A DNA stretch of 64,000 bases from Pseudoalteromonas undina (GTDB taxonomy: Bacteria; Pseudomonadota; Gammaproteobacteria; Enterobacterales; Alteromonadaceae). This document shows positions 8,391 through 16,944 of the stretch, one piece after another. Numbering within the stretch: position 1 is the stretch's first letter; the number at the start of each line of letters is the position of its first letter. The stretch is from contig NZ_AHCF03000004.1 in assembly GCF_000238275.3 (NCBI RefSeq), positions 682,001 to 746,000 on the forward strand, given 5' to 3'. Below the pieces are notes generated by a model that made no database searches, had not been told where the DNA came from, and worked only from the letters and a program-made list of their open reading frames with translations. The position numbers were made by a program, and so were the translations under genes.

Positions 8391-9461
8391 CTATGCTTTA
8401 GTCCAAGGACGTACTTTCATACCCTCAGTTACATAGTTTGCACCTGCACCAACAATTACATCGCCAGCACTTAAACCGTCAGTGACAATGAGTTGTTCTC
8501 CAATGCCATTTTCAATAGTAACGGGAGTTTTAGAAGCTTGCATAGTTTGAGCGTCAACCGTCCATACAAAGTGTTCACCATTTTGTTCAAAAATAGCAAA
8601 GGTTGGCACTAATAAACGAGTGGATGCTGAGCTGGCTTCACGTGTAAGTTTTAAACTGGCATTCATACCTGGCAATATATTAAGGTTATTTGGTACAGCA
8701 AATGCAAATCGCACTTCATAAGTTTGACTCGCAGAGTCAGCTTCTAAATTGGCACGTCTAAATGTTGCTGGAATGGGGGGAGTCGATACATCTTGTAAAA
8801 TAACTGACGCTACATTGTTTTGCTTAGAGTCAACCGTGGCCACAATTGAAGCGGGAATATTTACCACCGCTTCCATTTCGCCTTTACCAAATAAAGTAAC
8901 AACATGTTGACCCGCGCTTATGTTTTCAAGCTGCTTTACTGGCACCTCAGCAACAATGGCATCGTAAGGCGCTATAATTTTACTGTCAGATAGTGCTTTT
9001 TGCGCTGAGTCATATTGTGATTCTGCTACTTCTTTTTTAGATTTTAGTTGCTCTATATCTCGTTGTGAAATAACCCCATCTTTAGCGAGCTTTAAACCCC
9101 GTTGGTAATCATTGTCGGCGGTTTCAAACTGAATTTTGCTCGACTTAACCTCATTAATAAAGTTTCGTTGTTCCAATACGGCTATTACATCGCCTTTTTT
9201 TACGTTTTGTGCGGCAATAACGTTAAGCGTTTCTAGCTTTCCGCTAACTTGAAAAGCAAGCTTTGAGCTATTTATAGTGTCGATAGTGGCGGGGTAGGTG
9301 AGCGTTTTTGATTGCGACTCATCACCTATGGTTATTAGTTTAACCGCACGTGGTTCGTTTTGTTTTTGCGTGCTGACTTCACTTTCTGAGCAACCGGCTA
9401 ATAAAAGTAGAAACATGATACTAATCAAATTAAATTGAGTAAAACAAGGTGTTTTGATCAT
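8391..9461 (-). CDS. RND efflux periplasmic adaptor (membrane fusion protein)
   Basis: This 356-residue lipoprotein links the RND permease to an outer-membrane channel. It has a lipoprotein signal with lipobox LAGC (about residues 21-24), then a barrel-sandwich half (GKLETLNVIAAQNVKKGDVIAVL, approx. 75-97). An alpha-hairpin coiled coil (about 100-145) is followed by the second lipoyl half (KIIAPYDAIVAEVPVK), a beta-barrel and a membrane-proximal domain. Same strand as the permease and 10 bp upstream, so a two-gene operon is expected. The family is clear; the drug or compound exported is not. Confidence 0.92.
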   Translation of the reverse strand: MIKTPCFTQFNLISIMFLLLLAGCSESEVSTQKQNEPRAVKLITIGDESQSKTLTYPATIDTINSSKLAFQVSGKLETLNVIAAQNVKKGDVIAVLEQRNFINEVKSSKIQFETADNDYQRGLKLAKDGVISQRDIEQLKSKKEVAESQYDSAQKALSDSKIIAPYDAIVAEVPVKQLENISAGQHVVTLFGKGEMEAVVNIPASIVATVDSKQNNVASVILQDVSTPPIPATFRRANLEADSASQTYEVRFAFAVPNNLNILPGMNASLKLTREASSASTRLLVPTFAIFEQNGEHFVWTVDAQTMQASKTPVTIENGIGEQLIVTDGLSAGDVIVGAGANYVTEGMKVRPWTKA

Positions 9462-10017
9462 CTGGTTTACCTTAAATAAAAAGTGCGTTGTTAATTGTTG
9501 GCATTTTTAAGCAATTAAAAATTATAAAATAGCCAATTGAGTTTGTTTTCAAATTTACCTTAAATGCAATGTATTAAGTAGTAACTACTGACTACTTGAA
9601 TGGAAGCAGCCGTTAGCTAATGAGCAATAAATAACATTTTAATTTCAACAGTTTATTATTACTTGTACGGTTTTGTATTAATTTGTTTGATTGTGTAGAA
9701 AGCACCAAAATTACAACTTAGTACTTGCTCATATAGGCCTAAGTATAATTAACAATCAGCTTTTTAAAAGCGCAAGCTCATAAACATTAGCTGTTTATAG
9801 ATTTAAAACCATAAACTGTATTTTTTATTAATTAAATTGAAATATTAATTGCTTAGCAGCGGTCTTGTAAAAGTCATGTTGGTATCGCTTGATAAAAGCG
9901 CTTCAACGTAAGGCATCACTCAGTAATGGTTAGCCATTTATTTACAGACGTAATGTTAACTATGAATAACTCCTAACATAATCATTAAAAAATAATCACA
10001 CGAGGTCTAATCCTACC
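9462..10017. promoter_or_regulatory. Divergent promoter region with palindromic operator candidate (9577-9589)
   Basis: This 556-bp gene-free AT-rich stretch lies between the efflux operon (minus) and the catalase-like gene (plus). The perfect 13-bp palindrome AGTAGTAACTACT at 9577-9589 sits 116 bp before the adaptor start. It is part of a larger arrangement, TTAAGTAGT ... ACTACTTGA. It resembles operators of TetR-type efflux repressors, but no such regulator gene is next to it. Nothing else was seen here. Confidence 0.45.
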
Positions 10018-11025
10018 ATGAGTAAAAAAATCACCTTAATTGCAATAATCACTTTATTTGCTTTAACGATTTTATATTTTACCGGCGCATTTAATCGTGA
10101 CGTAGTAACTGCACAGCGTTTTGTTAATTTACAGCAAGGCGATAATGCCCATGAGGGGTTTCGTCGTGCACATGCAAAAGGTATTTGTTTAGCTGGCTCT
10201 TTTGAGTCAACGGGTGAACTTGCTAAGTATTCGCAAGCTAAGGTATTTGATTTAGGGGCCACCCCTTTTGTAGGTCGCTTTTCTATTGCGGGTAATAATC
10301 CAACTGCACCTGATTTAAAAGCACCTGTGCGTAGTTTAGCGTTTTCTATAACTACTGATGATAACCAAGAATGGCGGGTGGCAATGAATACGCCTCCGGT
10401 TATGGCTGTAGCTACGCCAGATGCGTTTTTTAAACAACTTCAAGCACTTTCACCCGATCCGGTGACTAAAAAGCGCAGCCCAGAAAAAATTAAAGCGTTT
10501 TTTGCAGCGCACCCTGAAAGTGCCGCTTTTAATAACTGGAAGGCAAGCTATACACCAACCAATAGCTTTGCCACTGAGCAGTATCACAGCATTAATGCGT
10601 TTTATTTAGTGGATAAAAATGATGAAAAGCACGCCGTACGTTGGATAGCTAAACCGCAATTAAGTGATGAAAACATCCAACCACTTAATAATGATTCACC
10701 AGATGCGTTGCAGCTACAACTTAAAGACCAAGTAGCTCAGTCTTCGGTTAAGTTCGATATGCTGTTTAGTTTTGCAACCGAAGAAGATGATGAAAACAAC
10801 CCAACTGTTTTATGGCCACAATCGCGCAAAACCATCAACGCCGGTACGTTAGTAATATCACGCTTGCAAGCACAAGAGGGTGGGGTATGTGAAAACATGA
10901 ACTTTGATCCGCTGGTATTACCAACAGGCATTGAGCCAAGTGCCGATCCTATTTTACGTGCCCGTGGCGCGGCCTATGCAGAGTCATTTCGTCGTCGTGC
11001 TAAAGAAGTACTTTTAAATAATTAA
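10018..11025 (+). CDS. Membrane-anchored catalase-family peroxidase
   Basis: This 335-residue haem protein of the catalase-related (SrpA-like) branch is shorter than true catalases. One N-terminal helix (about residues 5-25) should export or anchor it, placing the haem domain in the periplasm. The distal-haem histidine is in FRRAHAKGICLAG (near residue 51). The segment FVGRFSIAGNNP matches the catalase core, and the proximal tyrosine is in the C-terminal RARGAAYAESFRRRAKE. It is followed after 16 bp by a cytochrome b561 gene, so the pair may form a peroxide-reducing unit fed with electrons from the membrane. Catalase versus peroxidase activity cannot be decided from sequence. Confidence 0.87.
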   Translation: MSKKITLIAIITLFALTILYFTGAFNRDVVTAQRFVNLQQGDNAHEGFRRAHAKGICLAGSFESTGELAKYSQAKVFDLGATPFVGRFSIAGNNPTAPDLKAPVRSLAFSITTDDNQEWRVAMNTPPVMAVATPDAFFKQLQALSPDPVTKKRSPEKIKAFFAAHPESAAFNNWKASYTPTNSFATEQYHSINAFYLVDKNDEKHAVRWIAKPQLSDENIQPLNNDSPDALQLQLKDQVAQSSVKFDMLFSFATEEDDENNPTVLWPQSRKTINAGTLVISRLQAQEGGVCENMNFDPLVLPTGIEPSADPILRARGAAYAESFRRRAKEVLLNN

Positions 11026-11041
11026 TCACAGGAACGAGTCA

Positions 11042-11581
11042 ATGAACACAATTACTAAATACTCAGCGTCGAGTATACTTATTCACTGGGCAATGGCATT
11101 AATTATACTTTCTATGTTATTTCTTGGTTTATCGATGGTACAAAGTTTAGCCGTATGGCAAGTAGAAGCTATACAACTACATAAATCGTTTGGCGTGTTA
11201 GCACTGATATTAGTTACAATAAGATTAATTAATAAAGTACTGTATAAAAGCCCTGCATTACCCCAAAGTGTGCCTAAAGCACAAGCTTTAGCGGCACATT
11301 TAACCCAAGTGGGCTTATATGCGTCTATGATTTTAATGCCAATTTCAGGCTGGTTAATGCAAAGTGCTGACGAACGTTCTGTGAGCTTTTTTGGTATATT
11401 TACTTTGCCTAATTTAGTTAGTAAAAATATTGAGACCTATACGTTTTTTCGTGAAGCACATGGCCTCATTGCTTATGCATTTTTACTGTTTATTTTTATG
11501 CATGTAAGCGCTGCACTTTATCATGGTTTAATAAAGCAAGATGGCGTATTGGGCTCTATGTTACCGGGTAAGCATAAATAA
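11042..11581 (+). CDS. Cytochrome b561 family protein
   Basis: This 179-residue integral membrane protein has four predicted helices. It has the di-haem b561 pattern: histidines in the first helix (SSILIHWAMALII), after the second (IQLHKSFGVLALIL), near the middle loop, and in the last helix (REAHGLIAYAFLLFIFMHVSAALYH). Such proteins carry electrons between quinol and periplasmic acceptors. It lies 16 bp after the catalase-like gene on the same strand, so the partner acceptor is probably that haem peroxidase. Confidence 0.88.
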   Translation: MNTITKYSASSILIHWAMALIILSMLFLGLSMVQSLAVWQVEAIQLHKSFGVLALILVTIRLINKVLYKSPALPQSVPKAQALAAHLTQVGLYASMILMPISGWLMQSADERSVSFFGIFTLPNLVSKNIETYTFFREAHGLIAYAFLLFIFMHVSAALYHGLIKQDGVLGSMLPGKHK

Positions 11582-11592
11582 TTTAGTCAAAG

Positions 11593-11965
11593 TTAATTAG
11601 GGACTGTTGACCTTTTGAGATTAAATTTGCAGCAGTCTGTTTGGTATTTAGGCAAGGAAGAGCCTAAGTAGTGTGAATATTCCACATATATAGGCGATAA
11701 CGCAGCATCAATGCCAAACAGGCGCTGCCCGAAGGGTTCTGCCTAGAGGCTATTTACTCTTTGTTGCCTACATGGATGTAGCTAAGGGGCGTGAGCAGGA
11801 CGCGGAAGCTTTGCTCGGTTTTTACTTATTCTTACATGGATGTAAGCCAGTAGAATAACGCAGGAGCAGTTATCGAGCCCACTAGGTTGCAAACCTCGCG
11901 CCGCGATTAAACCGCCCCTAGTTTGAACAAATATTAATCCGCAAAGGTCAGCAGACCCTAGTTAA
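11593..11965. mobile_element. Non-coding element with 32-bp imperfect terminal inverted repeats (MITE-like)
   Basis: This 373-bp gene-free element starts TTAATTAGGGACTGTTGACC and ends, as reverse complement, TTAACTAGGGTCTGCTGACC. The two 32-bp ends (11593-11624 and 11934-11965) match at 26 positions. Inside are two copies of the small palindrome-like TACATGGATGTA and no reading frame of note. The 3' half recurs at 45076-45256. It lies between the cytochrome b561 gene and the his operon terminator region. No transposase is nearby, so mobility would have to be supplied in trans. Confidence 0.72.
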
Positions 11966-12039
11966 AGGATACCTAAGGGAGGGATTAAATGCTATTGAGA
12001 GGCTGAATTAAAAAGAAAAATTATGGCTTTTTATAACGA

Positions 12040-12062
12040 TGTGCGCCACATAATGGCGCACA
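12040..12062 (-). terminator. Hairpin downstream of the his operon
   Basis: A perfect 9-bp GC-rich stem (TGTGCGCCA / TGGCGCACA) with a 5-base loop lies 15 bp after the hisIE stop. The expected T-tract is not adjacent, so termination may be weak or factor-assisted. The same hairpin is preserved unchanged in the decayed his copy at 1803-1825. Confidence 0.55.
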
Positions 12063-12077
12063 CAGTAATCGTTGTAT

Positions 12078-12692
12078 TTACTTATGACGACCTTGTAGGC
12101 AAGCAACTACATCAGTGAGTTCTAACCCTTGGCGTTGTAGTAGTACAACGAGATGATACAACAAATCGGCCGATTCGTTGGTAAGTTCATTGTTGTCATG
12201 TTTCATTGCTGCAAGTGCCACTTCTACACCTTCTTCACCTACTTTTTGACAGCTACGGCTTAAGTCTTCTGCGAACAGTGACGCAGTGTAGCTTTTTGAT
12301 GGGTCATCATTTTTACGCTCAACAATGACATCTTCTAATTGTGCTAAAAAGCTTAAGCTTGGTTTAGCATCATCGCCAAAGCAGCTTTGTGTGCCTAAGT
12401 GGCACGTTGGGCCCTCTGGGTTAGCCATTACTAAAATTGAGTCGTAGTCACAATCAGTATGCACCGATACCACGTTTAAAAAGTATTCTGATGACTCGCC
12501 TTTGGTCCATAAACGCGATTTAGAGCGCGAATAAAAGGTCACTTTATTGCTCTCAAGCGTAACTTTTAACGCTTCGCTGTTCATAAAGCCTTGCATTAAA
12601 ATAACGCCAGAGCGGGCATCTTGAACAATAGCAGGGATCATTTCGCTTTTAGCAAAATCAACTTGGGTTTGGTTTTGTTGTGTTAATTGCAT
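12078..12692 (-). CDS. hisI: Bifunctional phosphoribosyl-AMP cyclohydrolase / phosphoribosyl-ATP pyrophosphohydrolase
   Basis: HisIE catalyses steps 2 and 3 of histidine synthesis in the cytoplasm. The N-terminal cyclohydrolase domain (about residues 1-115) contains the metal-binding HTDCDYDS (near 77-84) and [12 protein letters not shown] (near 93-104) motifs. The C-terminal pyrophosphohydrolase (about 117-204) has the acidic [10 protein letters not shown] and [10 protein letters not shown] helices. At 204 residues it matches the usual length. It is the last gene of the operon; its start overlaps the hisF stop by 10 bp. A decayed copy lies at 1841-2184. Confidence 0.97.
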   Translation of the reverse strand: MQLTQQNQTQVDFAKSEMIPAIVQDARSGVILMQGFMNSEALKVTLESNKVTFYSRSKSRLWTKGESSEYFLNVVSVHTDCDYDSILVMANPEGPTCHLGTQSCFGDDAKPSLSFLAQLEDVIVERKNDDPSKSYTASLFAEDLSRSCQKVGEEGVEVALAAMKHDNNELTNESADLLYHLVVLLQRQGLELTDVVACLQGRHK

Positions 12693-13462
12693 AATCTTGC
12701 TGCCACTTGGTTATCGGTTAAATATTGTTTTAATTCGCCAATGTTAATCACATTTTTGTGAAAAACGCTTGCTGCCAATGCGCCATCGACTTCGCTTTGT
12801 TGAAAGACATCAACAAAGTCTTGCATACTGCCTGCACCGCCTGAGGCGATTAAAGGAATATCACACAGCTGGCGTATTTTGCTGAGTTGCTCGTTGTCGT
12901 AACCGTTGCGAACACCATCTTGGTTCATACAATTTAAAACGATTTCGCCTGCACCTAAGTCTTGTACGCGTTTAACCCATTCTTCGGTTTTATAACGGGT
13001 GCGGCTTGATGCATTAGGATCGCCGGTTAATTGATACACTAAGTATTCGCCGGTTACTTCATCGTAAAAGCTGTCAATACCTACAACAACACATTGCTTA
13101 CCAAATTCATCGTGTAGCTCTTTTATGAGTTCAGGGCGTGCAATAGCAGGGCTGTTGATACTTATTTTATCGGCACCACGCTCTAAAACCCGTGCTGCAT
13201 CGGCTACCGATTTAATACCGCCAGCCACACAAAATGGAATATCAATGTGGCGGGCAATGTTTTCAACCCAGTTAACATCAAGTAGGCGCTTTTCAACACT
13301 TGCGCTGATTTCGTAAAAAACCAGTTCATCGGCACCAGCATCGCTGTATGCTTTTGCCATTGTTAAAATATCGCCCACTATTTCATGGCCTTTAAATTTA
13401 ACGCCTTTTACTACTTGGCCGTCCTTTACATCTAAACACGGGATTATGCGTTTTGATAACAT
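12683..13462 (-). CDS. hisF: Imidazole glycerol phosphate synthase subunit HisF
   Basis: This is the cyclase subunit of the HisF-HisH complex; it uses ammonia from HisH to form imidazole glycerol phosphate and AICAR. It is a 259-residue (beta/alpha)8 barrel with the catalytic Asp in [10 protein letters not shown] (D11), the second Asp in VGIDSF (about D130), and phosphate-binding loops at CVAGGIKSV and IASGGAGS. Its start lies within the last codons of hisA (19-bp overlap). A decayed homologous copy sits 10 kb away at 2175-2862. Confidence 0.97.
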   Translation of the reverse strand: MLSKRIIPCLDVKDGQVVKGVKFKGHEIVGDILTMAKAYSDAGADELVFYEISASVEKRLLDVNWVENIARHIDIPFCVAGGIKSVADAARVLERGADKISINSPAIARPELIKELHDEFGKQCVVVGIDSFYDEVTGEYLVYQLTGDPNASSRTRYKTEEWVKRVQDLGAGEIVLNCMNQDGVRNGYDNEQLSKIRQLCDIPLIASGGAGSMQDFVDVFQQSEVDGALAASVFHKNVINIGELKQYLTDNQVAARLCN

Positions 13463-14178
13463 GCTAACGCCTCCTCAACACTAAATGCTCCATCAAGTAG
13501 TGACTTACCTAAAATTACGCCGCCCACACCAAGTTCATTGAGCTTTTTAATATCATCTAACGAGCTTACCCCACCTGAGGCTTGCACTTTAATATTTGCA
13601 TTATGATTAATTAAATCTTTATAAAGCGCAAAAGAAGGGCCTGTCATGGTGCCATCTTTACTGATGTCCGTGCATAAAAAGTCAATAACACCCAGAGCAA
13701 CGTAAAAATCAACAAGCTCAAGTAAACCAAACTCAGATTCATTTAGCCAACCGTGAGTAGCAGGTGCCCATCCGTTCGCAGTTTTATTAACATCAAGGGC
13801 AATTACAAAGTGCTCAGCGCCAAATTGTTCAATCCAGGCTTTTACTTGCTCACGCTTTTCAACCGCCATTGAGCCAATAACCACTTGGTTTGCACCTGCT
13901 TTTAGCCAATCGCTCACGTCTTGCTCTGAACGAATACCGCCACCTACTTGGTAAGGTACATTGAGAGCTTTTGTTGCTGCTTGAATATGTTGCCACTGTT
14001 TTTTACTTGGATCCCGTGCGCCCTCTAAATCAACTAAATGTAATTTAGTGGCACCACTGTCGGCATACTCTTTTAAGCGAGCACCAAGCTCAAAGGGGTA
14101 AAACTGTGCAGTATCGTATTTACCTTGATACAAACGTACGATTTGATTTTGTAATACATCTAATGCTGGAATAATCAC
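13444..14178 (-). CDS. hisA: ProFAR isomerase HisA
   Basis: HisA isomerises ProFAR to PRFAR. It is a 244-residue TIM barrel beginning [19 protein letters not shown], with catalytic Asp8 and the second acid in [10 protein letters not shown] (about residues 168-177). Phosphate loops are at QVGGGIRS and QASGGVSSL. It is followed by hisF with a 19-bp overlap and preceded by hisH with a 32-bp gap, the largest gap inside this operon. Confidence 0.97.
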   Translation of the reverse strand: MIIPALDVLQNQIVRLYQGKYDTAQFYPFELGARLKEYADSGATKLHLVDLEGARDPSKKQWQHIQAATKALNVPYQVGGGIRSEQDVSDWLKAGANQVVIGSMAVEKREQVKAWIEQFGAEHFVIALDVNKTANGWAPATHGWLNESEFGLLELVDFYVALGVIDFLCTDISKDGTMTGPSFALYKDLINHNANIKVQASGGVSSLDDIKKLNELGVGGVILGKSLLDGAFSVEEALACYQNA

Positions 14179-14210
14179 TGTATTTCTCTTTTAAAAGCAT
14201 GAAGAGCAAC

Positions 14211-14801
14211 CTAAAGTTGCCAATCAACAAAATTTTGTAATAAACGCGTACCTACTTTAGCGCTGCGTTCAGGATGAAATTGCATGCCTGCATAATTGTC
14301 TTTAGCTACAATTGCAGAAAATGTTTGCCCGTATTCGCTGCTGACTAGCGTGGCGTTATTAACGGTATGGGCGAAACTATGCACATAATAAACCTGATCG
14401 TCTGCGTGCAAACCTTGAGTCAACGGGTGCGCTTGTTGAACAGATAGGTTATTCCAGCCCATATGTGGTGACGTTAAGCTACCTACATCAAGTGCTTTCA
14501 CTTCGCCTGGTATTTTACCTAAGCATTGCACGTTACCTTCTTCAGTGCTTTCACACAGCAGTTGCATGCCTAAGCAAATTCCCATTAGCGGGCGCTGATA
14601 TTCGTTAATTGCTTGCTGCCAACCATTATCAACCAAACGCTTCATAGCAACAGATGCATGACCAACACCGGGTAAAATAGCACGTTCATAGCCTGCTAGT
14701 TGTTCTGGCGAGGTAATCACCGTAGGGGTTTGCCCTAAACGCTCAAATGCAAACCGCACTGAGTTAATGTTGGCGCAACCGGTATTAATTATCGCAATCA
14801 T
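14211..14801 (-). CDS. hisH: Imidazole glycerol phosphate synthase glutaminase subunit HisH
   Basis: This class-I glutamine amidotransferase supplies ammonia to HisF. The catalytic Cys is in PLMGICLGMQLL (about C77), and the His-Glu pair is in the C-terminal MQFHPERSAKVG. The ATG at 14801 gives 196 residues and an ATGA overlap with the hisB stop, with an AAGGGA ribosome-binding site 6-7 bases upstream. The ATG two codons earlier (14807) is less well placed. Confidence 0.96.
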   Translation of the reverse strand: MIAIINTGCANINSVRFAFERLGQTPTVITSPEQLAGYERAILPGVGHASVAMKRLVDNGWQQAINEYQRPLMGICLGMQLLCESTEEGNVQCLGKIPGEVKALDVGSLTSPHMGWNNLSVQQAHPLTQGLHADDQVYYVHSFAHTVNNATLVSSEYGQTFSAIVAKDNYAGMQFHPERSAKVGTRLLQNFVDWQL

Positions 14802-15859
14802 AAACATCCCTTAGAGCTGGCTGTTTGTTGGCTGGTATCTTGTGCAATAGCCATACGCAAAGCACGAGAAAACGCTTTAAATAAGCCTTCCACTTGGTGG
14901 TGGCAGTTGCCATCACTTACCGATAGAATAAGGCTAATTGCGGCGTTATCGCTTAAGCTTTTGAAAAAGTGCTCAACCATTTGTACGTCTAAATCACCGG
15001 CTTTTTCACGGCTAAAGTTGGCGTTTAATACAAATGAAGCACGACCCGACAAATCAATTTGTGCCTCAGCTTTACATTCATCCATAGGTAGGGCAAAACC
15101 ATAACGCGCAATTTGCGATTTGGTGCCAAGCGCCTGTTTAAGGGCAACACCTAAAGCAATACCAATGTCTTCAACAAGGTGGTGCTCGTCTATGTGTAAG
15201 TCACCTTTGGCTTTAATATTTAAGCCAATATTGGCATGAGTGCGAATTTGATCCAGCATGTGGTCAAAAAAACCAAGGCCAGTTTCAATGCTGCCATTTT
15301 TTGTTTGATCAAGGTTAACAGCAACGTCTATTTGCGTTTCTTTGGTATTACGTGTCACGCGACCTTCACGATTTGCCGTGGTCAGCTTAGTGACAATGGC
15401 AGGCCAGCTACCGTCGTATAAAATACCTTCACAACATAAGTTTTGTGCAAGGCCAATATCGGTTTGGCGATCGCCAATCACAAAAGAACGTGCTAAATCA
15501 ACTTTGCCTGAGCGCATCAGTTCAGTAAGTAAGCCTGTTTTTGGTTTTCGGCAATCACAGTTTTGCTCGTCAAAGTGTGGGCAAATTAATACTGACTCAA
15601 AGCTAATGCCTTGGCTTTGCAGTATGTCCATCATTTTATCTTGAGCAATGTCAAAATCGGCAGTTGGGAAGCTGTCTGTGCCCAAGCCATCTTGATTCGA
15701 TACCATTACTAAACGATAGCCTGCTGCTTGCAGTTGCAATAAGGCAGGAATAACACCTGGTAAAAACGCTAGTTTTTCAAGGCTGTCGACTTGTTTATCG
15801 GTGATTGGCTCTTCAATAATAGTGCCATCGCGGTCTATAAATAAATAGGGGTTACTCAT
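14798..15859 (-). CDS. hisB: Bifunctional histidinol-phosphatase / imidazoleglycerol-phosphate dehydratase
   Basis: HisB is a two-domain enzyme of about 353 residues for steps 7 and 9 of histidine synthesis. The N-terminal HAD phosphatase domain starts MSNPYLFIDRDGTIIEEP, with the DxD nucleophile motif at about residues 9-11 and a zinc-like Cys/His cluster (CPHFDEQNCDCRKP). The C-terminal dehydratase (about 165-353) has GFFDHMLDQIRTHANIGL and DEHHLVEDIGIALG manganese-ligand motifs. The reading frame extends 17 codons further upstream, but the ATG at 15859 overlaps the hisC stop (ATGA) and matches the family N-terminus. The fused form is typical of gammaproteobacteria. Confidence 0.97.
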   Translation of the reverse strand: MSNPYLFIDRDGTIIEEPITDKQVDSLEKLAFLPGVIPALLQLQAAGYRLVMVSNQDGLGTDSFPTADFDIAQDKMMDILQSQGISFESVLICPHFDEQNCDCRKPKTGLLTELMRSGKVDLARSFVIGDRQTDIGLAQNLCCEGILYDGSWPAIVTKLTTANREGRVTRNTKETQIDVAVNLDQTKNGSIETGLGFFDHMLDQIRTHANIGLNIKAKGDLHIDEHHLVEDIGIALGVALKQALGTKSQIARYGFALPMDECKAEAQIDLSGRASFVLNANFSREKAGDLDVQMVEHFFKSLSDNAAISLILSVSDGNCHHQVEGLFKAFSRALRMAIAQDTSQQTASSKGCL

Positions 15860-16944
15860 GATACTTCCTGTTGTGCTGCGGTTTGTGGCAATTGCAGGCC
15901 ATCTAACCAAATTTTTACTTGTTCTAATTCTTGTTCATTACCAATTGAAATACGTAGCCAGTCGTCTTCATTAAACAAGGTGAAGGCGCGCATTACTAAG
16001 CCTTGTTTAAGCGCTTGTTTAAAGTAATCCTTGTTCGCTAATTTTAAAGTAACGAAGTTGCCTTCACCAGTGAGTATTTTTAATACTGCAGGAGAGGCGT
16101 TTAACCAGTCAATAAGCTTTAACTTTAAGCTATTTAAAATCGTCACTTGGCGACGCATTGAGGTAATCGCATCAGGGGCAATGGCTTGTGCTGCAATGCT
16201 GGCCACCACACCCGATACCGGATACGGTGCAATGACTTTACGAATAGGCGCTAATACACTGGCCTGAGCGAGAGTAAACCCTGTTCTTAAACCCGCAAGT
16301 GCAAACGCTTTTGAGAGTGTACGAAGCACAACAATATTACTGAACTCGTTTATAAGTTGTGTTGCACTTTGCTCTGGACAAAACTCTATATAGGCTTCAT
16401 CAATAATCACTAATGCTTTACCTGCAAGCGCAGTGGCAATGGCTTTTACTTTATCTAGCGGTGTTAAGCTTCCAGTTGGATTATTTGGATTACAAATAAA
16501 CACTAGTTTTGAGCTACCCACAGCGGCAACTATTTCATCCACGCTGGCATTTAACAAAAGCGCTTGTGTTAGGCCATTGATTGCGACGTTGTGTGTATCG
16601 GCCGTTACTTTGTACATACCATATGTTGGTAAAAATAGTGCAATGCTGTCTTTTGACGGTTCACAGTAGGTACGTACTAATAATTCAATGCCTTCATCTG
16701 CGCCGCGAGTCATTAATACATTTTCGTTTTCAAGCTCAGCATAGGCAGCGTAGCGGTCAATAACCAATTGAGGCTGAGGATCGGGGTAACGATTCAAGTC
16801 TTCAATTGTTATTTCAAGGTTTTTAGCATACGGGCTTTCGTTGGCATTAAGCCAGGTTGTGCCGGTTAGTTTTTCACTTTTAGCTGAGCTATACGCAGCA
16901 AGCGCTGCAATATTATCAGGTAATAAGCCGCTCTCATTGCTCAT
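15856..16944 (-). CDS. hisC: Histidinol-phosphate aminotransferase
   Basis: This fold-type I PLP enzyme converts imidazole-acetol phosphate to histidinol phosphate. It is 362 residues. WLNANESPY (about residues 31-39) is the substrate-binding N-terminal motif, IFICNPNNPTGS-like VFICNPNNPTG (about 148-158) holds the PLP-contacting Asn, and LRTLSKAFALAGLRTGF (about 207-223) contains the PLP lysine. It overlaps hisD by 11 bp and hisB by 4 bp, consistent with a tightly coupled operon. Confidence 0.97.
   Translation of the reverse strand: MSNESGLLPDNIAALAAYSSAKSEKLTGTTWLNANESPYAKNLEITIEDLNRYPDPQPQLVIDRYAAYAELENENVLMTRGADEGIELLVRTYCEPSKDSIALFLPTYGMYKVTADTHNVAINGLTQALLLNASVDEIVAAVGSSKLVFICNPNNPTGSLTPLDKVKAIATALAGKALVIIDEAYIEFCPEQSATQLINEFSNIVVLRTLSKAFALAGLRTGFTLAQASVLAPIRKVIAPYPVSGVVASIAAQAIAPDAITSMRRQVTILNSLKLKLIDWLNASPAVLKILTGEGNFVTLKLANKDYFKQALKQGLVMRAFTLFNEDDWLRISIGNEQELEQVKIWLDGLQLPQTAAQQEVS

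Noticed and set aside
11593..11965. Structured RNA gene or tRNA cluster in the gap before the his operon
   Set aside because: No tRNA arms or known RNA pattern were recognised; the terminal inverted repeats and second copy elsewhere fit a repeat element better.
15860..15910. N-terminal 17-residue extension of HisB
   Set aside because: The extra residues overlap the end of hisC and do not match the family, whereas the internal ATG overlaps the hisC stop as ATGA and gives the expected start.
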